Source: Pseudomonas cedrina subsp. cedrina
GTDB lineage: Bacteria; Pseudomonadota; Gammaproteobacteria; Pseudomonadales; Pseudomonadaceae
Assembly: GCF_001983175.1 (NCBI RefSeq)
Contig: NZ_MNPW01000021.1
Span: 1 to 53,724, forward strand
Length of the DNA stretch: 53,724 nt
Direction of reading: 5' to 3'
The notes under the pieces were generated by a model. The model made no database searches, was not told where the DNA came from, and worked only from the letters and a program-made list of their open reading frames with translations. Made by a program: the position numbers and the translations under genes. Shown here piece by piece: positions 26,103-35,021 of this stretch; positions within the stretch are counted from its first letter, which is position 1, and each line of letters begins with the position of its first letter.

Positions 26103-27563
26103 ATGATCAAACATTGGATCAACGGCCGTGAGGTCGAAAGCAAAGACGTGTTCGTCAACTACAACCCGGCCACGGGTGAAGCCATTGGTGAAGTGGCCAG
26201 CGGCGGTGCCGAAGAAGTGGCTCAGGCAGTAGCAGCGGCAAAGGAAGCGTTTCCAAAGTGGGCTAACACGCCAGCCAAGGAACGTGCCCGACTGATGCGC
26301 AAGCTTGGCGAACTGATCGAGCAAAATGTGCCGCATCTGGCCGAGCTGGAAACCCTCGATACAGGCTTGCCGATTCACCAGACCAAGAATGTATTGATTC
26401 CACGTGCTTCGCATAACTTCGATTTTTTTGCCGAAGTCTGCACGCGTATGGACGGGCACAGCTACCCGGTCGATGACCAGATGCTCAACTACACCCTCTA
26501 TCAACCGGTAGGTGTTTGTGGCCTGGTATCGCCATGGAACGTGCCGTTCATGACGGCGACCTGGAAGACCGCGCCGTGCCTGGCGCTGGGCAATACCGCC
26601 GTCCTGAAAATGTCTGAACTGTCGCCACTGACCGCAAACGAACTGGGTCGACTGGCCGTCGAAGCGGGTATTCCCAATGGTGTACTCAACGTCATCCAGG
26701 GCTACGGCGCCACTGCGGGAGATGCGCTGGTTCGGCACCCGGATGTACGTGCGATTTCCTTCACCGGCGGCACAGCCACCGGCAAGAAAATCATGCAGAC
26801 CGCGGGCCTGAAAAAATACTCCATGGAACTGGGCGGCAAGTCGCCGGTGCTGATTTTCGAAGATGCGGACCTTGAGCGCGCCCTTGACGCGGCGTTGTTC
26901 ACCATCTTCTCGCTCAACGGCGAGCGCTGCACCGCTGGTAGCCGAATCTTTATCCAGGAAAGCGTTTACCCGCAGTTCGTGGCCGAGTTTGCCGCTCGCG
27001 CCAAACGCTTGATCGTCGGCGACCCGCAAGACCCGAAAACCCAGGTCGGCTCGATGATCACGCAGGCCCATTACGACAAGGTCACAGGCTACATCAAGAT
27101 CGGTATCGAAGAAGGCGCCACCCTCCTCGCTGGCGGCCTGGACCGTCCGGCCAACTTGCCTGCCCACTTGAGCAAAGGTCAGTTTATCCAGCCGACAGTG
27201 TTCGCCGATGTAAACAACAAGATGCGCATTGCTCAGGAAGAAATCTTCGGCCCCGTGGTGTGCCTGATTCCGTTCAAGGATGAAGCCGAAGCCTTGCAGC
27301 TGGCCAACGACACCGAATATGGCCTGGCGTCCTACATCTGGACCCAGGACATCGGTAAGGCGCATCGTCTGGCCTACGGCATCGAAGCCGGTATGGTGTT
27401 CATCAACAGCCAGAACGTACGCGATCTGCGTCAGCCGTTCGGCGGCGTGAAAGGCTCCGGCACCGGGCGTGAAGGCGGCCAATACAGCTTCGAAGTGTTC
27501 GCCGAGATCAAGAACATCTGCATCTCTATGGGCAGCCATCACATTCCACGCTGGGGACTATAA
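26103..27563 (+). CDS. hpaE: HpaE, 5-carboxymethyl-2-hydroxymuconate semialdehyde dehydrogenase
   Basis: A 486-residue NAD-dependent aldehyde dehydrogenase. It oxidises the ring-cleavage product CHMS to 5-carboxymethyl-2-hydroxymuconate. The catalytic glutamate is in MELGGKSPVLIFEDADLE and the nucleophilic cysteine in NGERCTAGSRIF. The Rossmann glycine motif FTGGTATGKKIM and the C-terminal FGGVKGSGTGREGGQYSFEV are typical of HpaE. I start at ATG 26103 (MIKHWINGREVESKD); a TTG at 26094 would add three residues. It lies between hpaG2 and hpaD, the order seen in Pseudomonas hpa clusters. Confidence 0.88.
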   Translation: MIKHWINGREVESKDVFVNYNPATGEAIGEVASGGAEEVAQAVAAAKEAFPKWANTPAKERARLMRKLGELIEQNVPHLAELETLDTGLPIHQTKNVLIPRASHNFDFFAEVCTRMDGHSYPVDDQMLNYTLYQPVGVCGLVSPWNVPFMTATWKTAPCLALGNTAVLKMSELSPLTANELGRLAVEAGIPNGVLNVIQGYGATAGDALVRHPDVRAISFTGGTATGKKIMQTAGLKKYSMELGGKSPVLIFEDADLERALDAALFTIFSLNGERCTAGSRIFIQESVYPQFVAEFAARAKRLIVGDPQDPKTQVGSMITQAHYDKVTGYIKIGIEEGATLLAGGLDRPANLPAHLSKGQFIQPTVFADVNNKMRIAQEEIFGPVVCLIPFKDEAEALQLANDTEYGLASYIWTQDIGKAHRLAYGIEAGMVFINSQNVRDLRQPFGGVKGSGTGREGGQYSFEVFAEIKNICISMGSHHIPRWGL

Positions 27564-27668
27564 CCACAATATCGATTGCTGAAGCCAGCGATGGGTCGCG
27601 CATCGGCCTGTCGCAGCTTCACTTACCGTCGGATTGAAACGCATAACAACAATTTCAGGAGAATCATC

Positions 27669-28526
27669 ATGGGCGAAGTCGTCCTGGCTGCGAAAATCTG
27701 TCACGTACCCTCGATGTATTTGTCGGAGCTTCCCGGCAAACACCATGGCTGCCGTGAAGCAGCCATTGCCGGACACAAGGAAATCGGCCGTCGCGCCCGT
27801 GAACTGGGTGCTGACACCGCGGTGGTTTTCGATGTGCACTGGCTGGTCAACAGTGCTTACCACGTCAACTGTGGCGAACACTTCAAAGGTATCTACACCA
27901 GCAACGAGTTGCCGCACTTCATCAAAGACATGGAGTACGAGTACCCAGGATGTCCAGAACTGGGCGCGCTGATCGCTGCAGAAGCCAACGCCGCTGACGT
28001 GCGCACACTGGCGCATAACATCCCGAGCCTGGAGCTTGAATATGGAACCCTGGTGCCTATGCGCTATATGCACATGGGCGTACCGCAAGACCAGAAATTC
28101 AATGTCGTTTCGATCGCTGCCTGGTGCGCCTGGCATCGCCTGCAAGACAGTTTCACTTTCGGTGCCGCTGTACGCCGTGCCATTGAAAAGAGTGACCGAA
28201 AAGTACTGGTGCTGGCCTCTGGCTCTCTGTCACACCGCTTCTCCGATGACCGCAATGCCGAAGCCAATATCCACTGCTGGACGCGTGAGTTCGACAAGCA
28301 GGTCGACCTGCACGTGACTGAGCTGTGGCGCCAGGGCCGCTGGAAAGAGTTCTGCGCCATGCTTCCGGACTATGCCGAGCATTGCTTCGGCGAAGGCAAG
28401 ATGCATGACACCGCCATGCTCCTCGGTCTGCTCGGCGGGCCTGATTACAACAAGCCCGCTGAAATTATCACCGAGCCGTTCCCCAGTTCAGGCACCGGTC
28501 AGATCAACGCGATTTTCCCTCTTTGA
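27669..28526 (+). CDS. hpaD: HpaD, 3,4-dihydroxyphenylacetate 2,3-dioxygenase
   Basis: A 285-residue extradiol dioxygenase of the LigB (type III) fold. It cleaves homoprotocatechuate between C2 and C3 with O2 and a divalent metal. The early CHVPSMYLSELPGKHHGC segment supplies metal-binding histidines, followed by DTAVVFDVHWLVNSAYHVNC and the later VLASGSLSHRFSDDRNAEAN. ATG 27669 is preceded by AGGAGAA. A longer frame from 27576 has no family match and would cover the 105-base gap after hpaE. This is the ring-opening step that defines the pathway; length and motifs are normal. Confidence 0.88.
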   Translation: MGEVVLAAKICHVPSMYLSELPGKHHGCREAAIAGHKEIGRRARELGADTAVVFDVHWLVNSAYHVNCGEHFKGIYTSNELPHFIKDMEYEYPGCPELGALIAAEANAADVRTLAHNIPSLELEYGTLVPMRYMHMGVPQDQKFNVVSIAAWCAWHRLQDSFTFGAAVRRAIEKSDRKVLVLASGSLSHRFSDDRNAEANIHCWTREFDKQVDLHVTELWRQGRWKEFCAMLPDYAEHCFGEGKMHDTAMLLGLLGGPDYNKPAEIITEPFPSSGTGQINAIFPL

Positions 28527-28570
28527 TGTGTGCCCGCACGGCATGACCGTGCGGCACGAAGGAGCTGTTC

Positions 28571-28963
28571 ATGCCTCATTTCATTGCTGAGTACACCGAC
28601 AACATCGAACAACAAGCCGATCTGCCTGCCCTGTTCGAAAAAGCCCACGCCACGCTGGGCGACAGTGGCGTGTTTCCTTTGGGTGGCATCCGTAGCCGCG
28701 GGGTACGCCTGGACACCTGGCGTATGGCCGACGGCAAGCATGATTACGCGTTCGTCCATATGACCTTGAAGGTCGGTCATGGCCGTGATCTGGCGACACG
28801 GCAGAAAGTCGCCGAGCGTTTGTTCGAGGTCATCACCCAGCACTTCGCCGAGCTTCAGGCACAGCGCCCGCTGGCGTTGTCGTTCGAGATGATCGAACTG
28901 CATGAGCAACTCAACTTCAAGGAGAACAACGTCCACGCCTTTCTCAAGGCTCAGGCCCGTTAA
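28571..28963 (+). CDS. hpaF: HpaF, 5-carboxymethyl-2-hydroxymuconate delta-isomerase
   Basis: A 130-residue tautomerase-superfamily enzyme. Met is followed by Pro, which becomes the catalytic N-terminal proline after processing (MPHFIAEYTDNIE). GGIRSRGVRLDTWRMADG is the typical mid-part. It isomerises 5-carboxymethyl-2-hydroxymuconate to OPET, the substrate of HpaG. AAGGAG is close to the expected distance upstream. A divergent relative with the same start and GGIRSRARR motif occurs at 37032-37424 in a different gene set. Confidence 0.87.
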   Translation: MPHFIAEYTDNIEQQADLPALFEKAHATLGDSGVFPLGGIRSRGVRLDTWRMADGKHDYAFVHMTLKVGHGRDLATRQKVAERLFEVITQHFAELQAQRPLALSFEMIELHEQLNFKENNVHAFLKAQAR

Positions 28964-29015
28964 CGCAGCCTGCCCGTTCGTTCCATCGGCCTCTCAGACA
29001 AAAAATTATAAAACC

Positions 29016-30320
29016 ATGAGCACAGCCAATACTGTCGACACTATCGAGACTGTTGCACGCGACCGTACTCACACCATCATCACCTGGCGTCTGATGCCAT
29101 TGTTGTTGATCTGCTACCTCTTCGCTCATCTCGACCGGATCAACATCGGTTTCGCCAAGATGCAGATGAGCGCTGACCTGAATTTCAGCGACACCGTCTA
29201 CGGCCTTGGCGCCGGCCTGTTCTTCGTGGCCTACGCGCTGTTTGGCGTACCCAGCAACATGGCCCTGGACCGTGTTGGCCCGAGACGCTGGATTGCCGCG
29301 CTAATGGTCGTGTGGGGGGCGTTGTCGACCTGCATGTTTTTGATCGACAGCCCTATGGGTTTCTATGTCCTGCGCTTTTTGCTCGGTGTGGCCGAGGCCG
29401 GTTTCTTTCCAGGCATTCTGGTGTTTCTGAATCGCTGGTACCCCGCCGCTCGTCGAGCGCAAATCACTGCATTGTTTGCGATCGCGGTACCGATGGCAGG
29501 TGTCATCGGTGGCCCTCTCTCAGGCGGCATCCTCGAACACTTTCATGACTTTGGCGGCCTGCGCGGCTGGCAATGGATGTTCGTCATCGAGGGCGCGCCC
29601 GTCATCCTGCTCGGGCTGGTGGTGCTCAAGTGCTTGCCGGACCGCTTCGAGACGGTCAAGTGGCTGACGCTGGACCAGAAGCAACAGCTGCGCGAGCAAC
29701 TGAACAAGGAAGAACACCGCAAATCGATCACCTCGTTCTCCGCCATTCTCAATAACCCGCAGGTGTGGCTGCTGGTGGCGGTGTATTTCGCGGTGATGCT
29801 GGCGGTCAACACCCTGGCCTTCTGGATGCCGACGCTGATCCACGGAGCGGGGATCGGCAGCGACGGCAAGGTCGGTCTGCTCAGTGCCGTGCCTTATCTG
29901 GCCGGTTGTTTTTTCATGATCGGCTGTGGGCGCTCGTCTGATCGACACCGCGAGCGGCGCTGGCACCTGTGTGTGCCGCTACTGATGTCTGCCGCCGGCA
30001 TTGCCGTTGCCGGGCTCTCACCCACCAACCCGACGCTGGTTCTGGGTGGTTTGATCGTCGCCGGCATGGCTGCCAATGCTGCGTTGCCGATGTTCTGGCA
30101 GTTACCCCCGGCCTTTCTTTCCAACAGCACCCAAGCCGCTGGCATTGCCCTGATCAGTTCCTTCGGCAGCATCGCTTCGTTCTTCGCGCCCTATCTGATC
30201 GGCTGGATGCGCGACACAACCCAGAGTGCCAGCCTGGCCCTTTACGTCCTGGCACTCCTCATTGCACTCGGTGGTTTTCTGGTGCTGCGTACCCAGGCCG
30301 CCATCGTCAACCCTCAGTAA
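29016..30320 (+). CDS. hpaX: HpaX, 4-hydroxyphenylacetate permease (MFS)
   Basis: A 434-residue, roughly 12-helix MFS permease of the anion:cation symporter family. The N-terminus WRLMPLLLICYLFAHLDRIN, followed by IGFAKMQMSADLNFSD, is characteristic of that family. The loop ALDRVGPRRWIAALM follows helix two, and GVAEAGFFPGILVFLNRWYP lies before the second bundle. In E. coli HpaX imports 4-hydroxyphenylacetate by proton symport. I start at ATG 29016; an in-frame extension back into hpaF has no transporter sequence. Its place inside the pathway operon supports the substrate assignment. Confidence 0.82.
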   Translation: MSTANTVDTIETVARDRTHTIITWRLMPLLLICYLFAHLDRINIGFAKMQMSADLNFSDTVYGLGAGLFFVAYALFGVPSNMALDRVGPRRWIAALMVVWGALSTCMFLIDSPMGFYVLRFLLGVAEAGFFPGILVFLNRWYPAARRAQITALFAIAVPMAGVIGGPLSGGILEHFHDFGGLRGWQWMFVIEGAPVILLGLVVLKCLPDRFETVKWLTLDQKQQLREQLNKEEHRKSITSFSAILNNPQVWLLVAVYFAVMLAVNTLAFWMPTLIHGAGIGSDGKVGLLSAVPYLAGCFFMIGCGRSSDRHRERRWHLCVPLLMSAAGIAVAGLSPTNPTLVLGGLIVAGMAANAALPMFWQLPPAFLSNSTQAAGIALISSFGSIASFFAPYLIGWMRDTTQSASLALYVLALLIALGGFLVLRTQAAIVNPQ

Positions 30321-30332
30321 GAGATCATTGTC

Positions 30333-31136
30333 ATGCTTGATCACCGTCTTATTCAGCAAGCCGCCGCCCACCTCGATCATGCCGAGCGCTCACGCGAGCA
30401 GGTACGTCAGTTTTCCCTGGAGCATCCAGAGATCACTATTGAAGACGCCTATGCCATTCAACGCGCCTGGGTGGCCCAAAAAATCAAGGACGGTCGCAAG
30501 TTGGTCGGGCATAAAATCGGCCTGACCTCTCGCGCCATGCAGGTGTCCTCCAACATCACCGAGCCGGATTACGGCGCGCTCCTCGATGACATGTTCTTCG
30601 ATGAAGGCACCGACATTCCGTTTGAGCGCTTTATCGTGCCGCGAGTTGAGGTCGAGCTGGCGTTCATTCTGGGCAAGCCATTGAAAGGTCCGAACGTGAC
30701 GGTTTTTGATGTGTTGGACGCCACCGAATGGGTGAGCCCGGCGCTGGAAATCATTGACGCGCGCATCCAGCAGGTCGACCCGCACACCAAAGCGACCCGC
30801 AAGGTGTTCGACACCATCTCCGACAATGCCGCCAATGCCGGCGTGGTCATGGGCGGTCGCGCCGTGCGCCCCACGGAGATCGACTTGCGCAAGGTACCCG
30901 CCGTGCTCTATCGCAACGGCGTGATCGAGGAGTCCGGAGTTTCAGCGGCGGTACTCAACCACCCGGCGAAGGGCGTGGCCTGGCTCGCAAATAAACTGGC
31001 GGCCTATGACGTCACCCTGCAACCAGGACAAATCATCCTGGGTGGCTCCTTCACCCGTCCTGTTGCGGCCAATCCTGGCGATACCTTCCATGTCGACTAC
31101 GACATGTTGGGCTCCATTGCCTGTCGTTTCGTTTGA
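30333..31136 (+). CDS. hpaH: HpaH, 2-oxohept-4-ene-1,7-dioate hydratase
   Basis: A 267-residue hydratase of the MhpD/FAH-fold family. It adds water to 2-oxohept-4-enedioate (reported as OHED) to give 4-hydroxy-2-oxoheptanedioate. The family text is clear: EDAYAIQRAWVAQKIKDGRK, LVGHKIGLTSRAMQ, the acidic pair in PRVEVELAFILGKPL, and NPGDTFHVDYDMLGSIACRF at the end. It starts 12 bases after hpaX and is followed by hpaI after 15 bases. The length is normal for the family and nothing looks damaged. Confidence 0.88.
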   Translation: MLDHRLIQQAAAHLDHAERSREQVRQFSLEHPEITIEDAYAIQRAWVAQKIKDGRKLVGHKIGLTSRAMQVSSNITEPDYGALLDDMFFDEGTDIPFERFIVPRVEVELAFILGKPLKGPNVTVFDVLDATEWVSPALEIIDARIQQVDPHTKATRKVFDTISDNAANAGVVMGGRAVRPTEIDLRKVPAVLYRNGVIEESGVSAAVLNHPAKGVAWLANKLAAYDVTLQPGQIILGGSFTRPVAANPGDTFHVDYDMLGSIACRFV

Positions 31137-31151
31137 TCGGAGATCTTCTCG

Positions 31152-31955
31152 ATGGATATGCCTGTAAACACCTTCAAGATTCGCCTGCAAAGCGGTGAAG
31201 CACAGATCGGCCTTTGGCTTGGACTGGCAGATGCTTACTGCGCCGAGCTGGCCGCCAACGCCGGATTCGATTGGCTGTTGATCGACGGCGAACATGCGCC
31301 CAACGATCTGCGCGGGATGCTAGGTCAGCTTCAGGCCGTGGCGCCCTACCCCAGCCATCCTGTGATTCGCCCGGTCATCGGCGACACTGCACTGATCAAG
31401 CAAGTGCTCGATATTGGCGTGCAGACGTTGTTGGTGCCCATGGTGGAAAGCGCAGACCAGGCGCGGGAACTGGTTCGAGCAATCCACTACCCACCCAAGG
31501 GTGTTCGCGGTGTCGGCAGTGCGCTGGCACGCGCGTCGCGCTGGAACAGCATTCCCGGTTACCTCGACATAGCCGATGAACAGATGTGCCTGCTCGTGCA
31601 GATCGAAAATCGCGAAGGCCTGGCCAATCTGGATGCCATCGCGGCTGTAGACGGTGTCGACGGGGTCTTTATCGGTCCAGCGGATCTGAGCGCCTCAATG
31701 GGTTACCGCGGCAACCCGGGCCATCCAGAAGTGCAGGCTGCTATCGAGGACGCCATCGCCCGCATCCAGAAAGCCGGCAAAGCAGCTGGCATTCTCAGCG
31801 CCGATCAGAAGCTGGCCAAGCGCTACATCGAACTGGGTGCGGCGTTCGTTGCGGTGGGCGTAGACACCACGGTGCTGATGCGCGGACTTCAAACGCTTGC
31901 AGCAACCTTCAAAGATTCACCGGCGCCCACCAGCGCGGGTGGCAGTGTCTACTGA
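31152..31955 (+). CDS. hpaI: HpaI, 4-hydroxy-2-oxoheptane-1,7-dioate aldolase
   Basis: A 267-residue class II pyruvate aldolase. It splits 4-hydroxy-2-oxoheptanedioate into pyruvate and succinic semialdehyde. Signature parts are IGLWLGLADAYCAELAANAG, FDWLLIDGEHAPNDLR (substrate and metal site), PPKGVRGVGSALARASRW, LLVQIENREGLAN (metal-binding glutamate) and DGVFIGPADLSASMGYRGNP. Its product is consumed by the downstream dehydrogenase, 17 bases away. A second, more distant HpcH/HpaI aldolase is at 49173-49943. Confidence 0.9.
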   Translation: MDMPVNTFKIRLQSGEAQIGLWLGLADAYCAELAANAGFDWLLIDGEHAPNDLRGMLGQLQAVAPYPSHPVIRPVIGDTALIKQVLDIGVQTLLVPMVESADQARELVRAIHYPPKGVRGVGSALARASRWNSIPGYLDIADEQMCLLVQIENREGLANLDAIAAVDGVDGVFIGPADLSASMGYRGNPGHPEVQAAIEDAIARIQKAGKAAGILSADQKLAKRYIELGAAFVAVGVDTTVLMRGLQTLAATFKDSPAPTSAGGSVY

Positions 31956-31972
31956 CAGCCCTGGAAAACACA

Positions 31973-33433
31973 ATGAAACTTAACGATGTGCAATTGCTGC
32001 GTGAACAGGCTTATGTAAATGGCCAGTGGATCGAAGCCGATAACAATGAGCGTTTTGCCGTTACCAACCCGGCCAACGGCCAAACGATTGCCCATGTCAG
32101 CGCACTGGGCCAGGCAGAAACCGCCAGAGCGATCGCCGCGGCACAAGCAGCCCTTCCCGCCTGGCGCGCAAAGACCGCCAAAGAGCGCAGCACTATCCTG
32201 CGCAAATGGTTTGACTTGATCATGGCCAATCAGGAAGACCTTGCCCGCTTACTCAGTCTGGAGCAAGGCAAGCCATTGGCCGAGAGCCGTGGCGAAATTG
32301 CCTACGGGGCCAGTTTCATCGAGTGGTTCGCCGAGGAAGCCAAGCGCATCTACGGTGATGTGATCCCCCATGACAAGCAGGGCCGCCGCCTGGTGGTGAT
32401 CAAGCAAGCCATCGGCGTGGTAGCCGCCATCACGCCCTGGAATTTTCCCAATGCCATGATTACTCGCAAAGTGGGTCCGGCATTGGCCGCTGGTTGTACG
32501 GTCGTGGTAAAGCCAGCGTCGGAAACCCCGCTGTCCGCACTAGCCTTGGCTGAGCTGGGTGAGCGTGCGGGTATCCCCGCCGGAGTTCTGAACATCGTCA
32601 CCGGCAACCGTGCTCGTGAAATCGGCGCCGAGTTGACCGGCAATCCAAGTGTTCAGAAGGTCTCGTTCACGGGGTCTACCGGTATCGGCAAAACCTTGAT
32701 GGCGCAATGCGCCGAGACCATCAAGAAAGTCAGCCTTGAACTGGGCGGCAACGCACCCTTTATCGTGTTCGAAGATGCCGACCTGGATGCAGCGGTCGAA
32801 GGCGCCATGGGCTCAAAGTTTCGCAATAGCGGGCAAACCTGTGTCTGCACCAATCGAATCCTGGTGCAGAACAGTGTCTACGATGAATTCACGCGACGAC
32901 TGGTGGCTGCGGTCAACCAACTGAAGGTCGGCGCCGCTGACGTGGATAACGCGCAACAAGGGCCGCTGATCAATGCCAAGGCTGTGGCCAAGATCGAAGA
33001 ACATATCAGTGATGCACTGGGTAAAGGTGCCACCTTGCTGGCAGGCGGCAAAACCCACGCGCTGGGTGGCAACTTCTTTGAGCCGACGGTCCTCGGCGAC
33101 GTGACTCCCGCGATGCTGGTCGCGCGGGACGAAACCTTCGGTCCGTTAGCACCGGTGTTCCGTTTCGAGACCGAAGCCGAAGCGATTGCGATGGCCAACG
33201 ACACCGAGTTCGGCCTGGCGTCTTACCTCTACACCCGTGATCTCGGGCGTGCGTGGCGCGTCAGCGAAGCGCTGGAGTACGGAATGGTCGGTGTAAACGA
33301 AGGATTGATCTCGACCGAAGTGGCGCCGTTTGGTGGTATCAAACAGTCGGCACTGGGACGCGAAGGTTCGAAATACGGCATCGATGATTACATCGAGCAA
33401 AAGTACATGTGCCTGGGAATCGGCCAAGCCTGA
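31973..33433 (+). CDS. gabD: GabD-type succinate-semialdehyde dehydrogenase
   Basis: A 486-residue aldehyde dehydrogenase that oxidises succinic semialdehyde to succinate, probably with NADP+. It begins LLREQAYVNGQWIEADNNER, as in GabD. The catalytic glutamate is in SLELGGNAPFIVFEDADLD, and the nucleophilic cysteine, with the neighbouring redox-active cysteine of GabD, is in NSGQTCVCTNRILV. The C-terminus is PFGGIKQSALGREGSKYGID. ATG 31973 is used; upstream in-frame sequence overlaps hpaI in another frame and is not part of the enzyme. Placing it after hpaI completes the route from homoprotocatechuate to pyruvate plus succinate. Confidence 0.85.
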   Translation: MKLNDVQLLREQAYVNGQWIEADNNERFAVTNPANGQTIAHVSALGQAETARAIAAAQAALPAWRAKTAKERSTILRKWFDLIMANQEDLARLLSLEQGKPLAESRGEIAYGASFIEWFAEEAKRIYGDVIPHDKQGRRLVVIKQAIGVVAAITPWNFPNAMITRKVGPALAAGCTVVVKPASETPLSALALAELGERAGIPAGVLNIVTGNRAREIGAELTGNPSVQKVSFTGSTGIGKTLMAQCAETIKKVSLELGGNAPFIVFEDADLDAAVEGAMGSKFRNSGQTCVCTNRILVQNSVYDEFTRRLVAAVNQLKVGAADVDNAQQGPLINAKAVAKIEEHISDALGKGATLLAGGKTHALGGNFFEPTVLGDVTPAMLVARDETFGPLAPVFRFETEAEAIAMANDTEFGLASYLYTRDLGRAWRVSEALEYGMVGVNEGLISTEVAPFGGIKQSALGREGSKYGIDDYIEQKYMCLGIGQA

Positions 33434-33449
33434 AACGTTTGCCTGACAA

Positions 33450-33480
33450 TAACAAAACCGTCCCCAGCGCAATGCTGGGA
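33450..33480 (-). terminator. Terminator downstream of the second hpaR
   Basis: CCCAGC-GCAAT-GCTGGG (33463-33479) forms a hairpin; on the minus strand it is followed by GACGGTTTTGTT. It lies between the converging ends of gabD and hpaR copy 2. Confidence 0.55.
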
Positions 33481-33501
33481 TGGGTTATGCATCACTCGTG
33501 A

Positions 33502-33924
33502 TTAGCGCTTGAGCGTTTTCAGTTCGTTGAGCAACGTCAATAACGTCTGCAACTTCTCCTCGCCGAAGCCAGCCTGCAACCGCTGATAATTCGCTTCCAT
33601 ACTCTGGCTCATCGAGCTGAAGCAGGCTTCCCCCTTCTCAGCCAGCCGCACCAGTACTCGCCGTTGATCTTGTTCCGCTTTGCGACGTTCAACCATGCCC
33701 GCGGCCTCCATGCGCATCAGCACGCCGGTCATGCTCGGTTTGAGGATGCACGCCAGCTCAGCCAAGCGATTGATCTCAAGCTCATCGTGCTGGCTCAGGA
33801 TACGAATGACCCGCCATTGCTGCTCGGTCAAACCGTGTTGATTCAGCGAGGGACGGAAAAAACCCATGGCGGCTTCGCGTGCATGGAGCAATGTGAGGGT
33901 CAATGATTGGCGCGGCTTGGGCAT
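33502..33924 (-). CDS. hpaR: HpaR, MarR-family repressor (copy 2)
   Basis: A 140-residue MarR-type regulator with the same architecture as copy 1: QSLTLTLLHAREAAMGFFRP, LTEQQWRVIRILSQ, ACILKPSMTGVLMRMEAAG and AEQDQRRVLVRLAEKG. About two thirds of residues match copy 1 over the full length with no gaps. An 18-base near-perfect palindrome lies 24 bases upstream of its start, suggesting autoregulation. Having a separate repressor at each end of the pathway suggests that one came with the cluster and the other with a neighbouring catabolic unit. Which one controls hpaG is not decidable here. Confidence 0.82.
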   Translation of the reverse strand: MPKPRQSLTLTLLHAREAAMGFFRPSLNQHGLTEQQWRVIRILSQHDELEINRLAELACILKPSMTGVLMRMEAAGMVERRKAEQDQRRVLVRLAEKGEACFSSMSQSMEANYQRLQAGFGEEKLQTLLTLLNELKTLKR

Positions 33925-33947
33925 TGGCGTAGATTCTGAGTCATAAT

Positions 33948-33965
33948 TAGTTAATAAATTAACTA
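33948..33965. promoter_or_regulatory. HpaR-type palindromic operator
   Basis: TAGTTAATAAATTAACTA: the arms match at eight of nine positions. It lies upstream of hpaR copy 2 and also at the left edge of the broken dehydrogenase. The half-site TAGTTAA recurs before hpaG1. Confidence 0.65.
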
Positions 33966-33983
33966 CATTCTAGCATTGTCGGA

Positions 33984-34902
33984 TGATCATCGTGTGCAGC
34001 TTTACGGTCATGCAAGGAATCCTGCGAATCGCCGAACTGGCCATTGAGGCCGGCTTTCCTGCCGGTGCGCTGAACGTATTGACGGGTTGTGGTCTGGTGG
34101 GCAAAGGCCTGATCGAACACCCAGGCACGAACAAGGTTCGTTCACCGGTTCGGTGCCAACCGGTATTACCGTCGGCCGCAGTGCCATGGGTGCCGGCCTG
34201 ACCCGCGCGACCCTGGAGCTGGGCGGCAAAAACTCCGCGGGTTTCCTGCGTGATGTGGATCTGGACAAGGCCGTCAACGGCATCATTGAGGCAGGCTTCC
34301 TGCATTCCGGGCAAATCTGCGCCGCAGCCGAGCGCTTCTTCGTCCATCGCTCGCAGATCGATCCGGTCATGGACAAACTGGCCCAACGCCTGAGCAAACT
34401 TAACATCGGCTCGCCATTGGATGAGCGCACCGAATTCGGCCCGGTCACCAACCGCCAGCATCAACTTAAACTTGGCGAGTTTTTCGCCAAGGCACGCGCA
34501 GAAAACAACACCATCATTCACGGTGGCAACCTGATCGACCGCCCAGGCTGCTACATCGAACCGACGGTAATCCTCGCTAACACTGTCAACGACACGTTGC
34601 TCAACGAGGAGACATTCGGCCCGATTGCGACCTTCTTCCCTTACGACACCGAAGAAGAACTGCTGGAGTTGATGAACAACACACCTTATGGCTTGAGCGC
34701 CAGCCTATGGACCAACGACCTGAGCAAGGCCCTGCGCATGGTGCCCGCCATCGAGGCCGGTACTGTGTGGGTGAACATGCACACAATGCTTGATCCGGCG
34801 GTGCCCTTTGGCGGCAACAAATCCTCCGGGGTTGGTCGAGAGTTTGGCAGCGCTTTTATTGATGATTACACCGAGCTGAAGTCGGTGATGATTCGCTACT
34901 GA
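33984..34902 (+). pseudogene. Phenylacetaldehyde-dehydrogenase-like gene, truncated and frameshifted
   Basis: The first readable part is LRIAELAIEAGFPAGALNVL, then TGCGLVGKGLIEHPGTNKVR. The sequence next jumps frame near 34140 and continues VPTGITVGRSAMGAGLTRAT, LELGGKNSAGFLRDVDLD, SGQICAAAERFFVHRSQ (nucleophilic cysteine) and PFGGNKSSGVGREFGSAFID to a normal C-terminus. The first 150 or so residues, including the start of the NAD domain, are absent and replaced by the hpaR upstream region. A second frame from 34087 could yield a 271-residue protein with the catalytic cysteine but no cofactor domain. Non-functional by sequence. Confidence 0.85.
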
Positions 34903-34973
34903 TAGCGGTTCATCGAGGGATAAGGCTTGATCCTGCCCCATGGGTGTACTGACCCATTTATAAGGAATAAATG

Positions 34974-35006
34974 AAAACGGGCGCCTATCGAGACGCCCGT
35001 TTTGTT
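34974..35006. terminator. Bidirectional intrinsic terminator
   Basis: AAAACGGGCG and CGCCCGTTTT form a perfect ten-base stem around a ten-base loop. It serves the broken dehydrogenase (+) and the DUF2218 gene (-). Confidence 0.85.
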
Positions 35007-35021
35007 TGTCGGTCAATAATT

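Noticed and set aside
25908..27542. Long 544-codon open frame on the minus strand under hpaE
   Set aside because: It is the antisense of hpaG2 and hpaE, a common artefact of GC-rich codon use; the plus-strand genes have clear motifs.
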